DNA from: Zhengitettix transpicula
Lineage: Eukaryota; Arthropoda; Insecta; Orthoptera; Tetrigidae
Length of the DNA stretch: 64,000 nt
Assembly (NCBI GenBank): GCA_037074705.1
Contig: CM073592.1
Span: 50,390,129-50,454,128, forward strand
Reading direction: 5' to 3'
Below the pieces are notes generated by a model. The model saw only the letters and a program-made list of their open reading frames with translations, was not told the origin of the DNA and searched no databases. Positions 49,978 to 59,845 of the stretch are shown piece after piece (positions within the stretch are counted from its first letter, which is position 1; each line of letters starts with the position of its first letter). Both the position numbers and the translations under genes were made by a program.

Positions 49978-50557
49978 TTAATATTATTGTCAGCGTAATT
50001 TTGAGGCCAGAGCATTGTAAATAACAGTCAGTGTGGCGCAAGATTGCAGAAGTTGGAAAGGTTTCCACTCTATTGTCGGCAAAGAACTTTGGAAAAACAG
50101 CAATGTGTTTTGGGAGCCTGTCCGGTGTGGTCATGGCGTGTGAGTCTAGTATTGGAGACCAGCAGAGGATTCTCGTGATTAAATAAGTAGCATAAATCAG
50201 CAAAGTATATTCAGCGTTTGGTATTAAAGTACCTTTAAAGGAAAGCTGAGATATAATAACTAGGACGAAGTAAAGTTCATGAACAGTTGTTGGAGAGACG
50301 TCCGGAGGGTAGTGGGGCGTAATTTAGTGAAGTGAAACAATGTAGTGAACGGTGTTATTTGTCCTGTTAAATAAATTTTTCTTTAAAAGAAAAAAAAAGG
50401 GAAGTGCAAAGTTAATATGGAACCAGAGCAGCTCTAAATAAATTGGTATGTAAAACCTTATTGTAGCTTTTATATAAATATAATTACAGTCATTACTCTT
50501 GTTTTCTTAAGATTCTTTTATATAATTAGTTATTGTAGATTTAATTAGTAGTTTTAT
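49978..50557 (+). repeat. Dispersed repeat R, copy 3
   Basis: It starts TTAATATTATTGTCAGCGTA like copy 1 and keeps CAGTCAGTGTGG, a GTGAAGTGAA block, AGTGAACGGTGTTATTTGTC, CCTGTTAAATAAATTTTTC, TTTAAAAGAAAAAAAA, AAATTGGTATGTAAAA and the AT-rich 3' end. It shares the TCTTTAAAAGAAAAAAA segment with copy 4 only, so copies 3 and 4 form a subfamily. The AATAAA is consistent with an LTR or 3' UTR polyadenylation signal. Confidence 0.75.
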
Positions 50558-50561
50558 ACAC

Positions 50562-50569
<8 letters not shown>

Positions 50570-50613
<44 letters not shown>
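50570..50613. repeat. (TA)22 microsatellite
   Basis: Uninterrupted TA run directly downstream of R copy 3. Confidence 0.96.
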
Positions 50614-50618
<5 letters not shown>

Positions 50619-51931
50619 AAGAGAAATAAAAGTGGAAAAGATTGCAACAAGAGACTTGAGCACTGTAAGAAGGAACAAAATTATTATAATTTAAGAAGTT
50701 ACTACTATTTCGTCGGAAACGTAATAGATTACAGATTAGATTGGTAGTTTTCCGTCGATCGTCAGAAAAGCCAAGGCTTTAAAAGGAAGTGGAAATTGCT
50801 TCATATGTTTTATAACTTACATTATCTTAATACCCCTTTTCAGTCCTTGTTTGAAGTAGTTTGAAGTAGTAACTACAATTACACATTGTTAAATAATAGT
50901 AGGCAGTTAATGCCGACAATTTACACTATTAATATTTTAATACTAATATAAGAACTAACACTCAATGCTGATATTATACAATGGTATCTAAAATTGTATA
51001 AAATTGAAACCATAAAAAAATTTCAGTATGTCTGGACTGACGAAAAGCTTATCATGAAAGAAAGAACGTTTAACAGTCTAGTCTAGTGACGTTGACACGA
51101 TAAACGCACGCCCTGCTTTCAATTTGGATCGAGTATCTGCCACTCGCCACTCAACTACTCTATTATATGTGGAACGTGTTTCACACTCCCTCGTCACTCC
51201 CATCCTATACACTAAATCGTGCAGTTCCATGACACAAATTAAAATAAATTCTACTCATTATAGACTGAAGTAAAATTACTGTAAACACACTTCAAAGTCT
51301 GTATTAGTTTTATGAAGCATTTCAGTATTGAGCCATTGGCTATGACCATTTATTTACCATCTTACAAAAATACATTACTTCTCGCCCTGATAATTACAAA
51401 CACCACAGTTGTTCCAAATTACGTCAGTTCAAATATCTTCAAGAAACAAGTTCTTTGTCTGTAAAATTCTTTTTACTTTACCCATAAGCAATAAATTTAC
51501 CGAACCATCGCAAAAAAACGACAGATGATATCCTCCAATTAAACTTTAAAATGATTGTACGCAGATATCACGCGTTCTCTCTGATTTATGCATAACCATG
51601 TGAATGTTTTAAACTGCTGCCAAAGCAAGAACACCCACTGAGAACAGAGATAATTTAAACAGATGCACAAACAACAAACTTTTAATAAAATAGACCTCGA
51701 CAAGTGAAAGGTTTTTCAAGGCAATATCCCAGGTCCAGTGTCACTTTTTGTAAAAGTGTGTTAAATATATTTATATCTGAAATATGTATAAAAATTGCGA
51801 AATTCTTTTTTTGGTTTTCTCATCTGCTATCTTAAAAGGTAGATATTTTATACGGCTTGAAGTATAACTGGATAGAAATAGCCATGTCCCAATAAGATGC
51901 GCAGTGGTCCTCCGGCATGTAATTGTAGTGG
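50614..51931. other. AT-rich non-coding DNA
   Basis: Nothing recognisable. Confidence 0.5.
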
Positions 51932-52604
51932 GGATAGTGTAAAAGTGGATAGTGTAAAAGTGGATAGTGTAAAAGTGGATAGTGTAAAAGTGGATAGTGT
52001 AAAAGTGGATAGTGTAAAAGTGGATAGTGTAAAAGTGGATAGTGTAAAAGTGGATAGTGTAAAAGTGGATAGTGTAAAAGTGGATAGTGTAAAAGTGGAT
52101 AGTGTAAAAGTGGATAGTGTAAAAGTGGATAGTGTAAAAGTGGATAGTGTAAAAGTGGATAGTGTAAAAGTGGATAGTGTAAAAGTGGATAGTGTAAAAG
52201 TGGATAGTGTAAAAGTGGATAGTGTAAAAGTGGATAGTGTAAAAGTGGATAGTGTAAAAGTGGATAGTGTAAAAGTGGATAGTGTAAAAGTGGATAGTGT
52301 AAAAGTGGATAGTGTAAAAGTGGATAGTGTAAAAGTGGATAGTGTAAAAGTGGATAGTGTAAAAGTGGATAGTGTAAAAGTGGATAGTGTAAAAGTGGAT
52401 AGTGTAAAAGTGGATAGTGTAAAAGTGGATAGTGTAAAAGTGGATAGTGTAAAAGTGGATAGTGTAAAAGTGGATAGTGTAAAAGTGGATAGTGTAAAAG
52501 TGGATAGTGTAAAAGTGGATAGTGTAAAAGTGGATAGTGTAAAAGTGGATAGTGTAAAAGTGGATAGTGTAAAAGTGGATAGTGTAAAAGTGGATAGTGT
52601 AAAA
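51932..52604. repeat. 15-bp minisatellite, about 45 near-perfect units
   Basis: The unit GGATAGTGTAAAAGT repeats for 673 bp (44.9 units) and I see no substitution in it. The period is divisible by three, so one plus frame (VDSVK repeated) and all three minus frames (including STFTL repeated) stay open, producing 250-codon frames on both strands. These frames start and stop in ordinary flanking DNA and lack any domain, so they are a by-product of the repeat. The lack of divergence implies very recent expansion or active homogenisation. The assembled unit number may also be approximate. Confidence 0.98.
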
Positions 52605-53142
52605 AACATCAACGCAAGGAGACTTCAGTCCTGGATATACGGTACGTGAAAAGTAATACCCATAAGTTAAAAGTACAGAGACATCGCCGCTGTCTAACTA
52701 CATTCATTAGGAGTGGAATATAAAGACCTTGCCATTGATCCAAGATAGAGTTCCCGCCCGACGACAATGTTCCCCTCCATCTTCTCTCTTCTTCTAATGC
52801 ACATTTAACACGTCGTGCAATTTCTAGAGACCTATTACTTCAGTTGAACAGGGACGAATATTGAAGAAACTTTAACAGTACCTTGTAATTTGTTTTGGCA
52901 AATCTAAAATACGTAACGAGTTATGGAATTCCATGAGTTACTTACAGAAACCTCTACGACTAATATTAGAAAACCTCCCGATCAAATGGAAGAGACAAAC
53001 ATCGGCTCCCACTAAATGGAAAAAAAAGTATACATAGTTCGGGAATAAAGCATAGTGTCGTCCTCTAAGCATCGAAATTAAGGCTATGGTGAAATGCTAA
53101 ATTTTCATTGCCAATTTTCATTATTTACATCAAAAGTTATTT
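52605..53142. other. AT-rich non-coding DNA
   Basis: Nothing recognisable. Confidence 0.5.
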
Positions 53143-53316
53143 TTTAATAATAATAAAGTAACCAAATACAGACAAAATAAATTATAATATAAATAGAGCC
53201 TAGAAGGCTCTTCTTAGCAGCTGAAGGAATGAACAAGGATCCCAGAAACGTTGTGCGGTATTTATATTATCACTTATTTTATCTGTATTTGGCTATTTTT
53301 CTTATTAATTTTCAAT
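53143..53316. repeat. A element, copy 5 (full-length reference copy)
   Basis: Terminal inverted repeats of about 36 bp: TTAATAATAATAAAGTAACC, then AAATACAGACAAAATAA on the left; TTATTTTATCTGTATTTGGC, then TATTTTTCTTATTAA on the right. The interior has a small hairpin GAGCC/GGCTC (53195-53211 region), then the core at 53221-53252: CTGAAGG, a GAACAAGGATCCCA stretch, GAAACGTT. Length is about 174 bp. There is no coding capacity, so the element is non-autonomous. Confidence 0.8.
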
Positions 53317-53538
53317 TACACGTAAAATTTTCATTTCAGTTATAGTTTAAGTTTATTTTGGTTATAAATAACATTTTATCTGAACTTAATATTTAATATT
53401 TATTAACTGTGTAATAAATTTTATTTATGTTCTTCCTCGCATACGCATTCAGTACGATTTATCTTACCGCAAACACTTCCTCACTTTGATGAAATTCTCT
53501 CGGGATTCCAGCCTGGAAAGTTAGTCGAAAACATGAAT

Positions 53539-53571
53539 CGTTTCGGTGACTGTCAACGTCACCATCTACAC
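53539..53571 (-). ncRNA. Hammerhead-like motif with perfect helix II
   Basis: Minus strand: GTGTAGAT (in place of CTGATGAT), then GGTGAC, a 7-nt loop and GTCACC (perfect 6-bp stem), then GAAACG. The hairpin and downstream box are intact but the first box is mutated, so it is a relic. Confidence 0.4.
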
Positions 53572-53879
53572 GGGGAAAACCTTCGGTCTACACTTAATCA
53601 CTTCTACATATTCATATTTGTCCTACGCATCAAAATACGTATTCTGCTATCTATATATCGTCTGTATTCCTAATGTTTACCATAAATGAATAAATCTGCT
53701 GAAAGTCAAAAAAAAATTAATAAAGCACCTGACAAAATTATAAGAATTTTTTCGGTTACAGCATGCAGTGCAGGTTTAGGTCCACTATAAATTTATTTAT
53801 ATATCAATTTTTGGCTGATATTAATACACGAATGTGGCAATGTATTAAAATAATTTATAATACTCCAAATATTTCACAC

Positions 53880-53908
53880 CTGATGACTTCTTAAATTAAG
53901 GTCGAAAC
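53880..53908 (+). ncRNA. Hammerhead-like core with both boxes intact
   Basis: CTGATGA (53880-53886), a stem region containing CTTA/TAAG, then GAAAC (53904-53908). Downstream ATTACATAGTT can close a minimal helix III and supply a permitted GTT cleavage triplet. The following GTGAA can pair in part with the preceding TTCACAC as helix I. The lower part of helix II is disrupted (CTT against GTC). It is the most complete core by sequence in the window. Confidence 0.45.
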
Positions 53909-53919
53909 ATTACATAGTT

Positions 53920-54075
53920 GTGAATTAATTATAATGACCTTTGACAAACCATAGCTTTTTATTACAGGTATATGTATACCGACGTTTCGGTACCTATTTG
54001 TAACCCTTCAAGGTTAAAAATTCTATGAAGTAAAAAAAATTAGTACAGTCGATTGTCAAAGGTTTATTAATTCAC
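53920..54075. repeat. Small inverted-repeat element enclosing a hammerhead-like core
   Basis: The left arm GTGAATTAATTATAATGACC, then TTTGACAA (53920-53946), is complementary to the right arm TTGTCAAAGGTTTATTAATT, then CAC (about 54052-54075). The interior minus strand 54012-53982 reads CTTGAAGG, a GGT...ACC stem region, then GAAACGTCGG. The preceding plus-strand core (53880-53908) points towards this one. Confidence 0.7.
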
Positions 54076-57000
54076 TTAATATATGAAACAGGCGTGGAAC
54101 GTTTAACATTATTAAATTGTATTTTTGTCAGTTGATTTATTAATTTTTGTGACTTGTGGCCGATTTTTTATTGTAAAATTGAAATATGGTAGATTACTGA
54201 TGCAGACAATCCTAGATGCTGAAAAACTGTCAAGACACCACACCTTTTTAACCAGTAGTTTGGGTTCCTGCAACGCACTCCACAACATTTAATTCAACTG
54301 GATTGTTAGCTAATCACAGGGATAATAGGGACACCCGCCTGAGTTACAATGTAATTTATTGAGCCAATGTGAGTACAATGTCTGCAGACCTGTTGAGTCA
54401 CATGTGCCATCCTTGACAGAAGCGAAGCGTGACAGCACGAATACAAATCTGACGCTCCAGACAGGATACGCGCCTATAATATGGAAGTGGCAGTCCCACA
54501 CACGACCTTGTCAACTAACAAGTCCCAAACAACGATTCAGGAGTACGCGTTTAAGCGCGTCCTCCAACGTTTGTTGCAGCGTTCGTTAAAATTCTGTCTT
54601 GAATTCTCTTACTCGAGCTGTGCTATTCCTGACTGTAGACGCCTTGGAAAATATGAACTAAATTGTAACATTAAATCATCGGCAGATTCTCTTATTATGC
54701 AATGTGCGTCAGTAATCCTCAGCTTAAAATACATAAATTCCAAATTAAATAAATCAGATGCTAGAGAATGATAGTAAAATTGTACTTGACATAAAGTTAA
54801 ATGATTGACGACGTAGGTCGAAAACGTATTACCTCATACGGCAGAAAGCATAAAGTTCCATGTTAACGGCGACGTAACTACACGTTTCCCATGTAAAAGT
54901 GTAACCGAAACCTCAATTGAGTTAAGAAATAGACGTGAAATGGAGGAAAATATAAGACTACAAAGCATACTGTAAGACACGAAAATTTAGTTCAATCTCC
55001 TTTTTCAAGCGAAAATATCAACATCATTCCAAATGCAATTCACTGGTTATGAGCAGATAATCAGTCCCCATTTATTCGTAACACACAATATAAATTGTCA
55101 TTTTTCTGTGTGTATAAAATTCCTGCATCTTTAAGTTTACCGAAAATATTTTAATTTTCACGGGATAAATCGAATCTATGTATATTGAGAACGCTTAATT
55201 GAACAACACTACAGCAGAATAAATTCCAAGCCAGAGTATATCTCCATAATTTATTAATTTATATAAATAAAACGCCAACGTGTAAAATGTTTGATCTAGA
55301 TAAACTCAAAAACTTCGAAACAAATTTAATACATGCTTATCTACTACTGCATAATTTGTCGAATTTTCAAGTCAAGCACCAATCAAAAACAACGTCTTTA
55401 TTTCATGCAATAAGACGGAACAAAAAAATTACTGGAACAAGATAACTACGTATACAATACATGTTACATACAACTTTAAAATATATATTATGATAATAAC
55501 TTCAAAAATATGTAAACATATCAAATTGACTGAGGAGTAAAAGTAATTTAAAAATAGTTACCGTCCGAGACGGGCAGTCAAAGCTAGATGGCAAAAATAA
55601 TTGCTAGTCATGTATTTAACAAACTTTTAAGAGAAAAAAATAATAAATTTATGTGGGTCTACTTAGAAAGCTCAAATTCCACGAGGATATTTAAACGACA
55701 AGAACACGGAGGCGGAGAAACAGACTACGGAGTTAACAACTGTCGGATAATGGCGATAGCTGGGACTAGAGGCAAAAAGGGACTTTGCCCTGGAGAATTG
55801 TTAGAGTATTGGATTATAAAGACCGAAGTCTAACGTAAGATACAGATTTCAGAATTCATCGATGCGATGAAACTTCACTTCTGTTCATTCCTGGCAGCCA
55901 GCATGACAATCACAATGTTTAAAGTGCTCATGACTTACAAAAAAAAAATACATAAATCTAAAACACGGGTCTATGATTTTACCATTTATTCACAATTAAA
56001 TGTATGCAATCTACATTTATTTCAATACGTATTTAAATTGTTAATAACTATTCCGATTCAGTGTCCACGAAGAACCCAAAGAATAAAGTTTAAAATGTTA
56101 TAATTTTGATTTAATTTAATTATGTTACATCTATTCATAATAAACATTTAATAGAAACTGGTAGTTAAAATATTTCATTATATTTAACCAAAAGTAGCAA
56201 TACTTGTAAAAAATATCCATACTTCGAAAGACTAACGAATTCGAATTCATAAACTCACTAACGATATGAGCAACAAATTATTGGTTATCGTCGAATTATC
56301 ATTTTGGCGGTCTGATCGTAGACTACTTATAGGTAGAAAGTTTGAATAAATTCTGGTTGGTGAAGAACTAGTGTTCAATTGAAGGTATCTAGTTTTTCAA
56401 AAGTAATGTAAATAAAAAGTAACATATGTAGCAAAGAAATAAAAATTCAAGAAATGTACGTAAACCTCGTGTCTACAATAAATTAATTCCCTTGTAATCG
56501 AAACTCGTTAGTATAATTTTAATTTACTTAATTATTCATTTAACGAAATTAGACAAGAACTGGTAAAAAATTTTGCGAGAATCCTTAAGTTGTAATTTCA
56601 CTTTTTTACTACATTTATAACTCAATAAACCCTGTACAAATAAAAAAAACAATGTGAGGCTCAATAATGAAGTATGAAAATCTGTAACTAAACGAGGAAG
56701 GCGCCGAGGTTCGCTCCCGAAGCAATCAACCGTGTCATGAAAATTTTAGGTAACACTAAGTTGACATCCGATGATAAACAAGCTTGACGTGCATCCGTGT
56801 AAACATGAGACATGTTGACGTTGCGGATTTGCTGATGCTAGTAAGGCACATCAGCAAAATAGCGAGACAAACAGCTGGTTATTTGAAGAGTCTGCGATAT
56901 GGAATACAAAAAATAAGAAATTAATATTTCTCTTGACATTTTTTAAACTAAAATAACGAGACGACTACATGCTATTAGATGAACCATCAAATGGAGGCTG

Positions 57001-57429
57001 ACGGCTGTCCCTTTCATTCTGAAATTGTGAGATTACAAGTTTGTAAATAATAAGATTTCATTTCATAATATTACAAGCTTCATACAGACGCTAAACCTTT
57101 GGATGAATACAGTGTTGTGTAACAGAATGTTATGTACAAGTCTGCTTATTTCATTGGAAAGACGTTCAGGTCCTTTGGGGAACAAGTCTTAAAAAAATTC
57201 CCACCGTCACGGTTGACCTTAGTCGGCCCTCGACTGGAACAAATGATAAAACAGTTTCAACCTCAAATCTATGGCTGACGTATGACCCTAAACAACGTCG
57301 ACACCGGAAATCAAACTGATCCTTGGGTTTCGAGGACTGGCTACGAATACTTGCAATGTAAGACGTACAACCATTAAAATATTATTCCTGTCATCCTAGT
57401 ACCACGATCAGTCCTGAAGGAAACACAGG
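54076..57429. other. AT-rich non-coding DNA
   Basis: No gene supported. A perfect 9-bp hairpin TTGCTGATG / CATCAGCAA with an 11-nt loop lies at 56829-56857. The frames at 54310-54771, 55588-55833 and 55867-56103 have no recognisable domain. Confidence 0.5.
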
Positions 57430-57885
57430 GACCAGAACTGCCACCAATGACGCAAGCTTTAAACTAGCCTGAAAATCTACCAGACCCCTAATTTAGTTAC
57501 ATAGAGTAACCACTCCCACCCACCCTTAACGGTACTCACCTCCCGAGCTGAAAGGGGTTGAAATTATATACAAACATTGGTAGAAATACTACGAATGTCG
57601 TTGACCGCGACAAATATTTATTCCACGCAAATATAGTCCGTTTGACATATTTGTCTCTGCTTGGGAGAATTAAACGGCAATGTCATAACTAAACTCAGCG
57701 ACATCCATAACCCTGGATTTGACTCCAATCTCTGTTGTATTCGCGTTATTTTCTTGTAACTCCCCTCCACCCCCACCTCTAAGTGTGCCCCTTTCCCATT
57801 CTGTAATGGGTTGAAATTATACAGACATAACATCGGTAGAAACACTATCAATCTCTTTGATCACTAAAAATATTTATTAAAAGGC
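57430..57885. repeat. Tandem dimer of a ~254-bp repeat
   Basis: The segment at about 57500-57622 is repeated at about 57755-57880. Shared landmarks in order: GTAAC, CACTCCCACCC-like pyrimidine tract, AGTGT/GTACTC, GGGTTGAAATTATA, ACAAACATTGGTAGAAA versus ACATAACATCGGTAGAAA, and AAATATTTATT. The minus-strand frame 57618-57851 lies across the junction and is not otherwise recognisable as a protein. Confidence 0.7.
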
Positions 57886-59510
57886 GGCAGTTTCAGCATG
57901 TTCGAATGTATAACAGAATGACGGGAAATTGGTATTTGGGAAATTATAACCGGACAAATATTATTGTTAAAAATTTACTCAAAGCAAAAATTCATAGTAT
58001 TAATAGAATAATCAATTTAATGATTTTTCATCACAAACATGAGAATTGATTAACATGGAGTATTTTTAAACCCTAAATACCCTCAGGATAATTGCATAAA
58101 TTAAAGCTACAAAATCTTCGAAATATAACTATCTGTTTGAGCATACAAATCGTGATTCTAATACTTTAAAAATGGTGCTTTTGTTACGTATTCTTAATTA
58201 CTTCCACTGGTTGCCAATAGAAAGTGATTTCCTCTCACATACTGTTGACAATATATAAAGACGCCACTAAAATAAATTATCGGAATGTATTGAAGTAAAT
58301 GATGAATTCAAAATAACGATCAGTCTGAAAATATGACGATTTAGGCAATTTACAATATCCGAATTTCTAGTTCAAAGGCATTGGTCTTTATATCAGAAGC
58401 ATTATTTGAAGCTTCCAATTTATGTTTAATCGAAAATCGTCTAAGTTGGGTTAAAGTGGTGGAAATGAACAATTGACGTTTCGAACAGATCATAGCTGTC
58501 TAAAGAGTTTCCAGACAAGGACTAATTAAATCATCTGAACACCAGCACAGCCTATTTGGGCTATAATTCCAGAAATTATCGTACCTTGAATATTGAATAT
58601 TAAATTAGCGGCGGTAAAAGCTTCTCAGTAAAACATACCGACGACATACAAAATGTCTTCACGTCTTTGAAGGCCGGAATACGAATCGTTCCACGTAGAA
58701 TTGCGAAAGTACCGGGAGTAATTACGACAACCTGTGATTACAACCTGTTACTTCTGCGGCAGTTTTCTCGTCAGAATATTCGTCATAGCTAGTGTACCTT
58801 GTGCATCCGAGACATCCGGATTGCCTCGGCACAACATGGGTATCAGCGTATACACACGCACACACACACACACACACACGTCAACTGCAAACAGAACCTG
58901 CGAACTAAATCACACAACACAAACAAAGCCTCCACTATGTGGATTCTCACAATAGCCCCCAGGTACAATGTCCTGCTGTCTCCAAGTGGGGTACTTGTCC
59001 GATAAAAATAAAAACCTAGACTTCAGAAAAATACGAAAATAGTTGAATGACCGATAAAAAAGCTGAAAAAATTTGTTTAACAATGTGTGAGCATCACAAA
59101 TTTCAGACATTTAGATTCTCACCAGCGGATTAAATGAAGAGTGGTCCATCAAACGGAGGATTGAGAAAATTCATTAACTGGTAATTAGAACTTAACGGTA
59201 TTTATGAAAAACAAATTGTTTTTTATATCCTTAATTCTTCTTTATTAAAATTTATATATTCCATTTGAAAAGACGTAAATCTTCAGGTTGATAATTTGTC
59301 GGAAAATTACCACGTAGCAGCCGAGGATAATCATAGAAAAATCACTTCTCACGAGTAAACAAGCAGCAACTGATTGCCCCGATACTAGTGTTGTCGAAAA
59401 AACGAAATTAATAAACCTTACAGACTTTCTTACGCGAGATAATTACTGTGGTCGGATTCGATCCTTCGTAAAAGTAGGACGTGCATGTTCAACTCGGTGG
59501 TTCGATTTTG
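57886..59510. other. AT-rich non-coding DNA
   Basis: No gene. It contains a decayed hammerhead-like motif (minus, 58507-58476: CTTTAGA, stem ACAG/CTGT, GAAACGTC) and a (CA)n run at 58852-58879. Confidence 0.5.
58852..58879. repeat. (CA)n microsatellite
   Basis: CA dinucleotides with one CG interruption near the 5' end. Confidence 0.95.
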
Positions 59511-59845
59511 GCGAAGTGAATCGTGAACAGTGTAATGGCCTGTTGAAATAAATGTTTCTTTAAAAGAAAAAAAAATAATGCAGTGTATAAATAACATGGC
59601 ACAAGAACGGTTCTAATAAACTGGGATGTAAAAATCTATTTTAAATTTTATATAAATATTAGTACCGCCGGTTTTTTTTAGACTATTTTGAAATACCTGT
59701 AAAGTTCACTGGATATCAGTTTTATTTAGATTTATTTCTATATTAATTGTTATTGTAAATTAAATTATTCTTTTGTACCTCTTGATTTCGATATTATCGA
59801 TGCTAATTGCAAATTACTATAATTATAAGAGTCCCTGAAGATATG
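59511..59845 (+). repeat. Dispersed repeat R, copy 4 (3' half)
   Basis: It begins GCGAAGTGAATCGTGAACAG, then TGTAATGG, and continues with CCTGTTGAAATAAATGTTTC, TTTAAAAGAAAAAAAA, an ACTGGGATGTAAAA block and the AT-rich 3' part. It ends near AAGAGTCCCTGAAGAT, parallel to the AGAGGCCC...CCTGAAGAT end of copy 2. The 5' half is missing or unrecognisable. Confidence 0.7.

Noticed and set aside
51848..52649. 250-codon open frames on both strands (VDSVK and STFTL repeats) as genes
   Set aside because: They follow automatically from a 15-bp tandem repeat without in-frame stops, and there is no domain or conserved flank.
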